Assembly: GCA_027485235.1 (NCBI GenBank) | Contig: JAIXRJ010000029.1 | Location: 1 to 42,130 of the forward strand | Origin: Comamonadaceae bacterium | GTDB taxonomy: Bacteria > Pseudomonadota > Gammaproteobacteria > Burkholderiales > Burkholderiaceae_C | DNA length: 42,130 nt | Reading direction: 5' to 3' | Shown here: positions 8,418 to 17,574 of the stretch, one piece after another | Position numbering within the stretch: the stretch's first letter is position 1 | Layout of the letters: the number at the start of each line of letters is the position of its first letter | Program-made: the position numbers and the translations under genes | Notes under the pieces: model-generated | The model's database searches: none | What the model saw: only the letters and a program-made list of their open reading frames with translations | Told to the model about the DNA's origin: nothing

Positions 8418-9284
8418 TTATTCAACATAGGTCACCGCCTTTTGCACTTGGGCAAATGCCAGGTCCAGCAACATGCCGACCACACCGATCACCAGAACCG
8501 CAAAGATCACATTCACCAGCGACAGGTTATTCCACTCGTTCCACACGAAGTAACCAATGCCTGTGCCACCCACCAGCATCTCGGCAGCCACGATCACCAG
8601 CCAGGCAATGCCCATGCTGATGCGCATGCCCGTCACGATGGTGGGCGCGGCCGCAGGCAGGATCACTTGAAAAGCCTTGCGCAGTGGACGCACCTCCAGC
8701 GTGCTGGCCACATTCAGCCATTCTCGTTTGACCGCGGCCACGCCAAAAGCGGTGTTGATCAACATGGGCCAGACCGAACAAATGAAGATCACGAAGATGC
8801 CGCTGACCTCCGAGTCTTTCAAGGTGTAAAGCGCCAGCGGCATCCAGGCCAGCGGGCTGATGGGTTTGAGCACCTGAATGAAGGGGTCAAACGCTTTGCG
8901 CATGAGCGGCGACATGCCGATCATGAAGCCTACGGGCAAGGCCACCAAGACCGCCAGGAAAAAGCCCAAGACCACCCGCCCGAGGGAGTGCGCCAGCTGG
9001 ATGCCAATGCCTTTGTCGTTGGGGCCTTTGTCATAAAACGGATCGGCCAGGTGGCCCACCATGGCCTTGCCCACTTCAAGGGGCGGCGGGAAGCCGGTGG
9101 TTTTGACCGCCCCCGGGTCTTTGCCCATCATCTTTTGGTACTCGATGTCTTCGACCGTCATGCCCGCTTTGGCTGCACCTGCCACCGAAGGCGCGGTGGC
9201 CGACAACTGCCAAGCCCCCAGAAAAACCAAGAACATGAGCAACGAGACCATGGCCGCGCGCAAATTGAGGTGCGTGGTTTTCAT
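8418..9284 (-). CDS. cynB: Cyanate/nitrate-type ABC transporter permease
   Basis: 288 residues with an N-terminal membrane anchor, a periplasmic loop rich in Lys/Gly, and about five more hydrophobic segments. The permease EAA region is readable around NVASTLEVRPLRKAFQVILP. Segments such as KPISPLAWMPLALYTLKD, VWPMLINTAFGV and GIAWLVIVAAEMLVGGTGIGYF are typical of the NrtB family. It forms the membrane channel for the binding protein encoded five bases upstream and the ATPase encoded downstream. The symbol is given by operon context with cynS. Confidence 0.9.
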   Translation of the reverse strand: MKTTHLNLRAAMVSLLMFLVFLGAWQLSATAPSVAGAAKAGMTVEDIEYQKMMGKDPGAVKTTGFPPPLEVGKAMVGHLADPFYDKGPNDKGIGIQLAHSLGRVVLGFFLAVLVALPVGFMIGMSPLMRKAFDPFIQVLKPISPLAWMPLALYTLKDSEVSGIFVIFICSVWPMLINTAFGVAAVKREWLNVASTLEVRPLRKAFQVILPAAAPTIVTGMRISMGIAWLVIVAAEMLVGGTGIGYFVWNEWNNLSLVNVIFAVLVIGVVGMLLDLAFAQVQKAVTYVE

Positions 9285-9289
9285 GTGCC

Positions 9290-10696
9290 TCAGCCCATCT
9301 TGTTGATCGCAAAGCTCTTGATGTAGTCCTCGGGCTTGGCCGGGTCAAACTCTTTGCCCATGATCTTGTACTTGGGGTAGGGGGTGGTGGCCGCAAAGCT
9401 GTGGCCCAGCTCTTTCATGTGCTTGCGTGCATCGGTGATGAGGAACACCTTCTCGGCGATTTGCTTGTAATTCACATCGCCCTTCACATAGCCCCAGCGC
9501 TTCATTTGCGTGAGCATCCACACCGCCATGCTCTGCCAAGGCATGGGGTCGAAGTCCGCGCGGTCGGGCACGTTTTGCACCTTGCCCAACCCATCTGCAA
9601 ACTTGCCGGTCAGCACCTGGGCAAGCACCGCCTCAGGTTGGTTCAGGTACTGCGCGGGTGAGATCACCTTGGCGATCAGTTCTCGGTTTTCCGGCTTGCG
9701 GGCCATGGCAGCGGCCGTGAGCACCGCGCGGTAGAGCGCAGCGAAGGTGTTGGGGTTCTTCTGGATGAACTCGGTGCTGGTGCCAAAGGCGCAGCAAGGG
9801 TGCCCTTCCCACAGGTCCTTGGTCAGCATGTGGATGAAGCCGACTTCGTCGAACACCGCACGTTGGTTGAAGGGGTCTGGACCGAGGAAGCCGTCGACGT
9901 TACCCGAGCGCAAGTTGGCCACCATCTCCGGTGGCGGCACCACGCGGATTTGCACATCGGTGTCGGGGTTGATGCCGTTTTCGGCCAGGTAGTAGCGCAG
10001 CAAAAAGTTGTGCATCGAATAATCGAAGGGCACCGCAAACTTGAAGCCCTTCCAGTTTTTCGGGTCCCGGTTGTTCTTGTGCTTCACGGCCAGCGTGATG
10101 GCCTGACCATTGATGTTCTGGATGGTCGCTACGTTCATCGGCGTAGCGTTCGCGCCCAAGCCCATGCTGATGGCCAGCGGCATGGGTGAGAGGAAATGGG
10201 TGGCGTCGTATTCCTTGTTGATCATCTTGTCGCGGATCAAGGCCCAACCGGCGGTCTTGGTCACCTCCACATTGAGACCCTGCTTTTGGTAAAAGCCCAG
10301 CGGATCGGCCATGATGAGTGGGGTGGCGCAGGTGATCGGGATGAAGCCGATCTTGAGGTTGGTTTTTTCCAGCGGGCCTTTGCTTTGCGCCAAAGCCTGC
10401 AAGCTGGCCACCGGCAGCACGCTGGCAATGGCGGCCATAGCGGTCTTTTTGCCCACGGCGCGCAAGAACATGCGGCGCTCTTCGTCGTGCGGGAACAGCG
10501 ACTTGACCAAGGTGGCCTCGATGAATTCTTGGCTGTAGGCCTCGAACTCGGCCGTTTCCGAACAGGCGCGCAGCTGCGCCGCAGCCGCATCGGCCGCCAC
10601 TGCGGCGTGGTGGTCGGCAGGCGAATGGTCGCGGCCGCAGCTGCACTTGAGCATCAGGGGGCGGTCGGCGTTGTACGGATCGAAGAATTCAGACAT
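9290..10696 (-). CDS. cynA: NrtA/CmpA-family substrate-binding protein, probably for cyanate
   Basis: 468 residues from ATG 10696 (GAGG six bases upstream). The C-terminal ~360 residues are an NrtA/CmpA-type binding domain (LKIGFIPITCATPLIMADPLGFYQKQGL, DGFLGPDPFNQRAVFDEVGFIH). A Tat signal, ERRMFLRAVGKKTAMAAI ending ALAQ, is present but its Arg pair is at residues 74-75, so about 70 residues precede it. This extension carries CSCGRDH (residues 18-24). A TTG at 10510 with a GAGG upstream would give a normal-length Tat signal, so a second start is conceivable. I recall similar Cys-rich extensions in Burkholderiales homologues. First gene of the transporter-cynS operon, behind a sigma-54-like promoter. 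Confidence 0.88.
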   Translation of the reverse strand: MSEFFDPYNADRPLMLKCSCGRDHSPADHHAAVAADAAAAQLRACSETAEFEAYSQEFIEATLVKSLFPHDEERRMFLRAVGKKTAMAAIASVLPVASLQALAQSKGPLEKTNLKIGFIPITCATPLIMADPLGFYQKQGLNVEVTKTAGWALIRDKMINKEYDATHFLSPMPLAISMGLGANATPMNVATIQNINGQAITLAVKHKNNRDPKNWKGFKFAVPFDYSMHNFLLRYYLAENGINPDTDVQIRVVPPPEMVANLRSGNVDGFLGPDPFNQRAVFDEVGFIHMLTKDLWEGHPCCAFGTSTEFIQKNPNTFAALYRAVLTAAAMARKPENRELIAKVISPAQYLNQPEAVLAQVLTGKFADGLGKVQNVPDRADFDPMPWQSMAVWMLTQMKRWGYVKGDVNYKQIAEKVFLITDARKHMKELGHSFAATTPYPKYKIMGKEFDPAKPEDYIKSFAINKMG

Positions 10697-10730
10697 GGCG
10701 GCCTCGCAAAGTAAGTGATGTCTGTCTCCT

Positions 10731-10746
10731 TGCAAGCTGCGGGCCA
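10731..10746 (-). promoter_or_regulatory. Sigma-54 (-24/-12) promoter of the cyanate operon
   Basis: Minus-strand TGGCCCGCAGCTTGCA fits the consensus TGGCACG-N4-TTGCA with one mismatch and exact GG-to-GC spacing. Initiation would be near 10720, leaving a leader of about 25 bases before cynA with its GAGG site. A GTGCC-N6-GGCAC dyad at 10762-10777, about 16 bases upstream of the -24 element, could bind a regulator. Sigma-54 control would tie cyanate use to nitrogen limitation. Confidence 0.65.
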
Positions 10747-10812
10747 GAAATCGTCGATAGCGTGCCAATGTCGGCACACGGAATCATTTCGCAAGGTATT
10801 TGTCGTGGTGGT

Positions 10813-10892
10813 GTAGGGGTGGCCCTACAAATGTCTTGGGACTGGAGGACTTTTCCAACATCCTTCGCGGCGGGGGCGCCGCTCCCACAAAC
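10813..10892. repeat. Two REP-like hairpins between response regulator and cynA
   Basis: GTAGGG-GTGG-CCCTAC at 10813-10828 is followed by AAAT. GCGGCG-GGGG-CGCCGC at 10867-10882 is followed by TCCCACAAAC. The second has the same 6-4-6 geometry and GGGG loop as the hairpin at 325-340. They lie just after the response regulator stop and may act as a 3' boundary for that transcript. Confidence 0.6.
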
Positions 10893-10903
10893 AACAGACA
10901 AAT

Positions 10904-11569
10904 TCAATGGCCACTGTGGATACTTTGCGCATACAAAGCCAGCTCCACATCGTTCTTAGTGCCGGTCTTTTCCAGGATGCGTGCACGGTAAGTGCTCACC
11001 GTATTGGGCGCCAAACTCAATTGCGCACCAATTTCGCTCACGGTGTGGCCTTGGGTCAACAAAAAATAGACCTGGTGTTCACGGTGCGAGAGCAATTCGA
11101 TCCCGGTTTTGGTGCGGCCTGCGCTGACCAAGTTGGCCAGTGCCTCGGCCGTGGCTGGTGAAACGTGCATGCCGCCTGCAGCCACGCGGCGCAGCGCGGC
11201 CATCAAATCGTCCGGGTCCGTGCTTTTGTTCAGGTAACCAGAAGCGCCCAACTGGATGCAACGAACCGCGTATTGTTTTTCGGGGTAAGTGCTGAGCATG
11301 AGCACGGGCAGACCAGGCCAGTCCCGCCGCAGGCTTTGCAACACATCCAGTCCGTCCATGCCGGGCATGGCAATGTCGAGCAAGACCACGTCGAGCCCTT
11401 GCGGGCCTTGCAGGGCTTGCACAGCGTCCAGCACGCCGGGGCCGGTGTCGGCCTCGCCCACAACCTGAAAGCTGGGGTCGTCGGCCAGCACCATCTTCAA
11501 GCCCTCGCGGACGATCTTGTGGTCGTCGCCCAGCAGCAAGCGCACGGAAGGGTTCATTCTGGGGCTCAT
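10904..11569 (-). CDS. NarL/FixJ-family response regulator
   Basis: 221 residues. The receiver domain (about 10-125) has the acidic pocket GDDHKIVREG, the phospho-acceptor Asp in VVLLDIAMPGMDG, the Thr/Ser in VLMLSTYPE and the Lys in GYLNKSTDP. The C-terminal LuxR-type helix-turn-helix reads LLSHREHQVYFLLTQGHTV, then IGAQLSLAPNTVSTYRARI. The start ATG 11569 overlaps the kinase stop as ATGA, so both are co-expressed and form a cognate pair. It lies upstream of, and in line with, the cyanate operon (207-bp gap). A NarL-type regulator would not normally activate a sigma-54 promoter, so its target may be elsewhere. Confidence 0.93.
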   Translation of the reverse strand: MSPRMNPSVRLLLGDDHKIVREGLKMVLADDPSFQVVGEADTGPGVLDAVQALQGPQGLDVVLLDIAMPGMDGLDVLQSLRRDWPGLPVLMLSTYPEKQYAVRCIQLGASGYLNKSTDPDDLMAALRRVAAGGMHVSPATAEALANLVSAGRTKTGIELLSHREHQVYFLLTQGHTVSEIGAQLSLAPNTVSTYRARILEKTGTKNDVELALYAQSIHSGH

Positions 11570-12786
11570 GGCAGCACCTCTTGCGGCAAATCCACGACAG
11601 GCAGTGGCATGGACAAACGCATGCGCGTACCCCGGCCCGGCGCGCTGTCGATGTCAATCACGCCCCCAAAGTGCCGCGCCCGCTCGCGCATACCCATGAC
11701 CCCATACGACTGTGGCGAGTCAAACGCTTGGGGCAAAGCCCCACAGCCGTCGTCTTCCACCGACAAGTGCAGCCAGCCTTCCCGCTCCACGATGTCCACA
11801 TCCACCGTGCTCGCTTGAGCATGGCGGCCAACGTTGCTCAGCATTTCCTGAAAGATGCGGAACACCGCCATGGCCATGGGCTCGGGCAGCACGCGCTGCT
11901 CATTGACCTCCATGCACCACTTGAGTTCTTGTTCGGCCGACTGCACAAACTCTTGCGCTTGCCACTCCAGCGCGCCCCATAAGCCTTGATGGTCCAGGAT
12001 GCTGGGACGCAAGTCGGTGATGATGCGGCCCACATTGACCACCGCGTTCTCGATCAAGCGGCTCATGTTCTGGCACTTGCCCCGCATCTTTTCACGCATG
12101 CTCTGCCCCTCTTCGGCGGCGCGTTGCGCTTGCTCGGACAAGCGTTTGTACAGCCAGCCCACATCCATCTTCAGCGCCACCAGCAAGCTGCCCAACTCGT
12201 CGTGTACCTCCCGGGCGATGCGGGTCCGCTCTTCTTCACGCACCGCCTCGGACCATGCGGCCAGTTCGCGCAGCTGCTGCAAGGCCGTTTCCAGCGCGTG
12301 GGTGCGCTCGGCCACGCGCTGCTCCAGCTCGTTCTTGGCCAGGTGCAAAGCGTCTTCGGCGCGCTTGCGCTCGGTGATGTCGGCAAAGGTCACCACCGCG
12401 CCGCGCACCCGGCCTTGGTCAAACACCGGGTAGCTCGAATACGCCACCGAAAAGCTGCTGCCGTCCGCCCGCCAGAACACCTCGCTGTCGATGCGGCAGG
12501 GCTGACCCTGACGAAAGGCGTTGTAAATGGGGCAGTCGTCCATCGGGTAATGCGACCCGTCGCCGTGTGAATGGTGCGTCAAAACGTGCATGTTTTGCCC
12601 CAACACTTGCTTCGGCTCCAGGCCGATCATGCGGGCACCGGCCGGGTTGATGAACACGCACAGCCCTTCCAGATCGACCCCAAAAACCCCCTCGCCGGTC
12701 GATGCCAACATCAGCCCCAAGGGGTCGCGCCAAGCGGGGGTGTCGGTTGGGCTGACGGCTGGGATCGGGTTCGAATCGAGGTGCAT
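11566..12786 (-). CDS. Soluble PAS-domain sensor histidine kinase (NarX/DegS type)
   Basis: 406 residues from ATG 12786. The N-terminal PAS domain (about 20-150) contains GVFGVDLEGLCVFINPAG and the YPMDDCPIYNAFRQG stretch found in many related sensors. A coiled-coil linker (LHLAKNELEQRVAERTHALE) leads to the HisKA_3 box RIAREVHDELGSLLVALKMD with the phospho-His. The C-terminal HATPase domain has EMLSNVGRHAQAS, VEDDGCGAL, GVMGMRERA and GRGTRMRL. No membrane segment is seen, so it senses a cytoplasmic signal. It autophosphorylates and passes the phosphate to the regulator encoded by the overlapping next gene. Longer forms by upstream starts exist but add no recognisable domain. Confidence 0.9.
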   Translation of the reverse strand: MHLDSNPIPAVSPTDTPAWRDPLGLMLASTGEGVFGVDLEGLCVFINPAGARMIGLEPKQVLGQNMHVLTHHSHGDGSHYPMDDCPIYNAFRQGQPCRIDSEVFWRADGSSFSVAYSSYPVFDQGRVRGAVVTFADITERKRAEDALHLAKNELEQRVAERTHALETALQQLRELAAWSEAVREEERTRIAREVHDELGSLLVALKMDVGWLYKRLSEQAQRAAEEGQSMREKMRGKCQNMSRLIENAVVNVGRIITDLRPSILDHQGLWGALEWQAQEFVQSAEQELKWCMEVNEQRVLPEPMAMAVFRIFQEMLSNVGRHAQASTVDVDIVEREGWLHLSVEDDGCGALPQAFDSPQSYGVMGMRERARHFGGVIDIDSAPGRGTRMRLSMPLPVVDLPQEVLP

Positions 12787-12893
12787 GAACACCCCATGCA
12801 ATCGGCGTGCCACTCTTGCGTTCACCTTGCGCCAAAGGGGCCATGTCACAGCAGCAACAGCCGTGCATGAAGCTGACCACGACAATGCATTTT

Positions 12894-13658
12894 ATGAATT
12901 CAGCCTTTGAAACCCCCGAGCGCCCGACAGTGGCCCCCCTGATGCAAGGCGCGTCCAACTTCCGCGATGTGGGCGGCTACCCAGCGGCTGGCGGCCAGCG
13001 CGTCAAGCGTGGCCAGGTGTTTCGCTCGGACCATTTGGCGTCATTGAGCGAGGCCGATGTGGCCCGCTTGAAGGTGCTGGGTGTTCGCCACAGCCTGGAC
13101 TTTCGCGGCACGGCCGAATGTGCGACCACACCCTATGCCATTGACGGCCTTGAGCGGGTGGCGCTGAGCATCGAACCCACCGTGATCGCCCGCATGCAAG
13201 CGCTGGTGGCGCAAGGCGTGGTGCCCACCACCCAAGAAACCGTGGCGCTGATGTGCGAAACCTACCGTGATTTTGTGAACCGCAATGCGGACACATATGG
13301 TCGGTTCATGAAGCATTTGCTGGAACAGCCCACGCCGCAGGTGTTTCACTGCACCGCTGGCAAAGACCGCACGGGTTTTGCGGCGGCGCTGCTGCTGTCA
13401 GCGTTGGGCGTCGACCGCACCACCATCGAGCACGACTATTTGCTGACCAACCAGTTGTACAAGCGCGATGCCCGATTGGAGGGCCAGGGGCATCCGCATG
13501 TGATGAAGGTGCTTTGGCAAGTGCAGCCGGAGTTTTTGCAGGCGGCGTTTGCCGAGGTGGACACCCGACACGGTGGCATGCAGGGCTATTTGCAGGGCGC
13601 GATGGGTTTGAGCCCGCAAGAGTTGTCTGAACTCCAGCGGATGTTGCTGGAGTCTTAA
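12894..13658 (+). CDS. Tyrosine-protein phosphatase (Y_phosphatase3/Siw14-like)
   Basis: 254 residues from ATG 12894. It begins with QGASNFRDVGGYPAAGG and FRSDHLASLSEADVARL, typical of bacterial dual-specificity/tyrosine phosphatases of the PtpA-like (Y_phosphatase3) family. The catalytic P-loop HCTAGKDRTGFAAALLL supplies the nucleophilic Cys and the Arg; a family Asp is in GVDRTTIEHDYLLTN. It would dephosphorylate protein tyrosines or phosphoinositide-like substrates; the true substrate is unknown. In-frame ATGs at 12843, 12867 and 12885 would lengthen the N-terminus; 12843 has AAAGGGG just before it. The gene is divergent from the histidine kinase and convergent with the homocysteine methyltransferase gene. 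Confidence 0.88.
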   Translation: MNSAFETPERPTVAPLMQGASNFRDVGGYPAAGGQRVKRGQVFRSDHLASLSEADVARLKVLGVRHSLDFRGTAECATTPYAIDGLERVALSIEPTVIARMQALVAQGVVPTTQETVALMCETYRDFVNRNADTYGRFMKHLLEQPTPQVFHCTAGKDRTGFAAALLLSALGVDRTTIEHDYLLTNQLYKRDARLEGQGHPHVMKVLWQVQPEFLQAAFAEVDTRHGGMQGYLQGAMGLSPQELSELQRMLLES

Positions 13659-13680
13659 GCACCACGCTTGACCGGCAATC

Positions 13681-13707
13681 GCCGAACGCAGTTCGGCTCC
13701 TACAAAA
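13681..13707. repeat. REP-like hairpin between convergent genes
   Basis: GCCGAAC-GCA-GTTCGGC, a perfect 7-bp stem at 13681-13697, is followed by TCCTACAAAA. The tail equals that of the REP-like units at 325-405 and 10867-10892. It sits between the phosphatase stop (13658) and the methyltransferase stop (13718) and may also serve as a transcription end. Confidence 0.65.
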
Positions 13708-13717
13708 GAGTGGTGTT

Positions 13718-14764
<1,047 letters not shown>

Positions 14765-14789
14765 GGCCCCTATTGTAAAAGTGCGGGAT

Positions 14790-15509
14790 TCAGGCCTTTT
14801 GAAATCGATCAAACCCTGCCGCCCGCAACTGGCAAGCCGGACAATCGCCGCAGCCATAGCCCCAGTCGTGTCGCTGGGTGCGGTCGCCCAAATAGCAGGT
14901 GTGGCTGTGCTCTACGATCAGGTCGACCAAGGCCTGCCCACCTTGCGCAGGGCCGGCCTTTTGGCCCAGGTCATGTGCCAGCTGCCAAGTCTGCGCCTTG
15001 TCGATCCACATCAGAGGCGTTTCGATCAGCAGTTTGCGGTCCATGCCTAGCGACAGGGCGACCTGCATCGCCTTCATGGTGTCGTCGCGGCAGTCGGGGT
15101 AGCCCGAAAAATCGGTCTCGCACACGCCCGTGACGATGACCTGCAAGCCCCGGCGGTAAGCCAGCGCCGCCGCCAGCGTGAGGAACAACAGGTTACGCCC
15201 CGGCACAAAGGTGTTGGGCAGGCCCGAACTTTCCATGGCGATGGCGGTGTCGCGGGTCAAGGACGTTTCGCTGATCTGGCCCAAGATACTGGCGTCCAGC
15301 AGGTGGTCTTCGCCCATTTTGGGTGCCCATTGCGGAAACCGCGGTTTGATGGCGGCCAACACATTCAGGCGGGCATCCAGCTCGACTTTGTGGCGCTGGC
15401 CATAGTCAAAGGCCAGGGTTTCGACGCGTTCGTAACGTGACAAGGCATAGGCCAAGCAGGTGGTGGAGTCCTGGCCACCGGAAAACAGAACAAGGGCAGA
15501 GGTGTGCAT
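14790..15509 (-). CDS. queC: 7-cyano-7-deazaguanine synthase
   Basis: 239 residues from ATG 15509 ([16 protein letters not shown]). The ATP-binding PP-loop [14 protein letters not shown] is at the N-terminus. Next come [34 protein letters not shown] and [15 protein letters not shown]-terminal zinc site has Cys at CYLGD, CGDCPAC. QueC converts 7-carboxy-7-deazaguanine with ammonia and ATP to preQ0, a step of queuosine synthesis for tRNA wobble positions. It is divergent from recQ and lies 25 bases before the homocysteine methyltransferase gene, with which it may be partly co-transcribed. No other queuosine gene is in the window. Confidence 0.96.
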   Translation of the reverse strand: MHTSALVLFSGGQDSTTCLAYALSRYERVETLAFDYGQRHKVELDARLNVLAAIKPRFPQWAPKMGEDHLLDASILGQISETSLTRDTAIAMESSGLPNTFVPGRNLLFLTLAAALAYRRGLQVIVTGVCETDFSGYPDCRDDTMKAMQVALSLGMDRKLLIETPLMWIDKAQTWQLAHDLGQKAGPAQGGQALVDLIVEHSHTCYLGDRTQRHDWGYGCGDCPACQLRAAGFDRFQKA

Positions 15510-15690
15510 GGGCTGGGATGGTAACGCTGTCCATGGGTCTTTGGCTGTCAAAGTCGGAGGGACGCGTTTGGGGTGCGCATTTGGAAGGGGGCGAGCCCAC
15601 CACACCCGCAAAGACATCAGCGACAAACGCCAAAAACAGCCTCCTCTATCAGTGACAATCATCCACTGTCACGAAGCCTGTCAAACCCCT

Positions 15691-17574
15691 GTGTCCCCCC
15701 ACCTCCCCATCCTGCGCGAAGTTTTTGGCTACGACGCCTTTCGTGGCCCGCAACAAGCCATCATCGACCATGTGGCGGCTGGAGGAGATGCCCTGGTGCT
15801 CATGCCCACGGGCGGCGGCAAGTCGCTGTGCTACCAGATCCCGGCCATTGCGCGCCAACGTGCAGGCCACGGCATCACCGTTGTCGTCTCGCCCCTGATT
15901 GCGCTGATGCACGACCAGGTGGGCGCGCTGCACGAAGCGGGCGTGAACGCCGCATTCCTCAACTCCACCCTGAGCAGCGAAGAAGCCAGCGACATTGAAC
16001 GCCGCCTGCTGCGCGGCGAAATGACCTTGCTGTACGCCGCGCCGGAACGCGTGACCAATGGCCGCTTTCTGGCGCAAATGGATTCGCTGCGCGAACGTGG
16101 CTTGCTGAGCCTGTTTGCCATCGATGAGGCGCATTGCGTGAGCCAGTGGGGCCACGACTTTCGCCCCGAATACCGGGGCTTGGCGGTCTTGCACGAGCGC
16201 TACCCCAGCGTGCCGCGTGTGGCGCTCACCGCGACGGCCGATGCGCTGACGCGTGCCGACATCGTCGAGCGCCTCCAACTGGAAAGCGCCCAGTTGTTCA
16301 TCAGCAGCTTTGACCGGCCCAACATCCGCTACACCATCGTCGAGAAAAAAGACGCCAGCACCCAGCTGCTGCGCTTCATCGAGCGCGAGCACCCCGAAGA
16401 AGCGGGTGTGGTGTATTGCCAGTCGCGCAAACGGGTCGAAGACATCGCCGTCATGCTGTGCGAATCGGGCATCCACGCGCTGCCCTACCACGCGGGCCTG
16501 GACGCCGCCGTGCGCCAGCGCCACCAAAACGAGTTTTTGCGCGAAGACGGCGTGGTCATGGTGGCCACCATCGCGTTCGGCATGGGCATCGACAAGCCCG
16601 ATGTGCGCTTTGTGGCCCACCTGGACATGCCCAAAAACATCGAAGGCTATTACCAGGAAACCGGTCGCGCCGGCCGCGACGGCTTGGCCTCTGACGCGTG
16701 GATGGCCTATGGCCTGCAAGACGTGGTGAACCAGCGCCGCATGATCGACGAAAGCCCGGCGGGCGAAGAGTTCAAGCAAGTCATGCGTGGCAAGCTCGAC
16801 GCGCTGCTGGGTTTGGCCGAGGCCACCGATTGCCGCCGCGTGCGGCTGCTGAGTTACTTTGACGAGACCTATGCCGGCCCCAAAGACAGCAGCCAAGGCG
16901 TTTACATGCCCTTTTGTGGCAACTGCGACAACTGCCTGAACCCGCCCGAGGTGTGGGACGGCACCGACGCAGCGCGCAAACTGCTGTCCACCGTCTATCG
17001 CACCCATCAGATCAGCGGCCACAGCTTTGGCGCGGCGCACACCATGGACATCGTGCGCGGCAAGAAGACCGAGAAAGTGGTGCAACGCGGTCACGAATCC
17101 ATCAGCACTTTTGGCCTGGGCGCCGAATACAGCGAGCAGCAACTGCGCGCCGTGATGCGCCAGCTGATCGCAATTGGTGCACTGCATGTGCACACCGAAG
17201 AGGGTTTCAGCACCTTGCACCTGACCGAAGCCTCACGCGCCGTGCTCAAAGGCGATGTGCCGGTACAGCTGCGCGAGAGCACCAGCCAGCGCGCCGACAA
17301 GCGCACACGCAGCCGCAGCGCCCCATCACCCGCCGCCGCCAACCTGGGCCAAGACGCGATGGTGCGTTACATCAACCTCAAGGCCTGGCGCGCCGAAGTG
17401 GCCAAAGAACACAACCTGCCCGCGTATGTGATCTTCCACGACGCGACCCTGGCCGCCATTGCCGAGGCCGCACCCCAAAGCCTGGCGCAGCTGCAAGGCA
17501 TCAGCGGGCTAGGCGTCAAAAAGCTCGAAGCCTACGGCCCGCAGGTCCTGCGGGTGTGCAACGGCTCAGCTTGA
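15691..17574 (+). CDS. recQ: ATP-dependent DNA helicase RecQ
   Basis: About 627 residues from GTG 15691 (VSPHLPILREVFGYDAFRG); GTG 15652 is an alternative. Domains in order: the DEAD/DEAH helicase core with motif I LMPTGGGKSLCYQ and motif II FAIDEAHCVSQWGHDFRPEY; helicase C with QETGRAGRDG; the RecQ zinc-binding cluster (CGNCDNCL); a winged-helix RQC part; and a C-terminal HRDC domain (YINLKAWRAEVAKEHNLPAYVIF, ending LGVKKLEAYG). It unwinds forked and recombination DNA 3' to 5' in RecF-pathway repair. Length agrees with E. coli RecQ (about 610). It is convergent with soxA, the two stop codons touching. Confidence 0.95.
   Translation: MSPHLPILREVFGYDAFRGPQQAIIDHVAAGGDALVLMPTGGGKSLCYQIPAIARQRAGHGITVVVSPLIALMHDQVGALHEAGVNAAFLNSTLSSEEASDIERRLLRGEMTLLYAAPERVTNGRFLAQMDSLRERGLLSLFAIDEAHCVSQWGHDFRPEYRGLAVLHERYPSVPRVALTATADALTRADIVERLQLESAQLFISSFDRPNIRYTIVEKKDASTQLLRFIEREHPEEAGVVYCQSRKRVEDIAVMLCESGIHALPYHAGLDAAVRQRHQNEFLREDGVVMVATIAFGMGIDKPDVRFVAHLDMPKNIEGYYQETGRAGRDGLASDAWMAYGLQDVVNQRRMIDESPAGEEFKQVMRGKLDALLGLAEATDCRRVRLLSYFDETYAGPKDSSQGVYMPFCGNCDNCLNPPEVWDGTDAARKLLSTVYRTHQISGHSFGAAHTMDIVRGKKTEKVVQRGHESISTFGLGAEYSEQQLRAVMRQLIAIGALHVHTEEGFSTLHLTEASRAVLKGDVPVQLRESTSQRADKRTRSRSAPSPAAANLGQDAMVRYINLKAWRAEVAKEHNLPAYVIFHDATLAAIAEAAPQSLAQLQGISGLGVKKLEAYGPQVLRVCNGSA

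Noticed and set aside
10762..10777. GTGCC-N6-GGCAC as an NtrC site
   Set aside because: NtrC sites have the order GCACC...GGTGC; here the arms are the other way round and the spacer is six. Kept only as a generic dyad.
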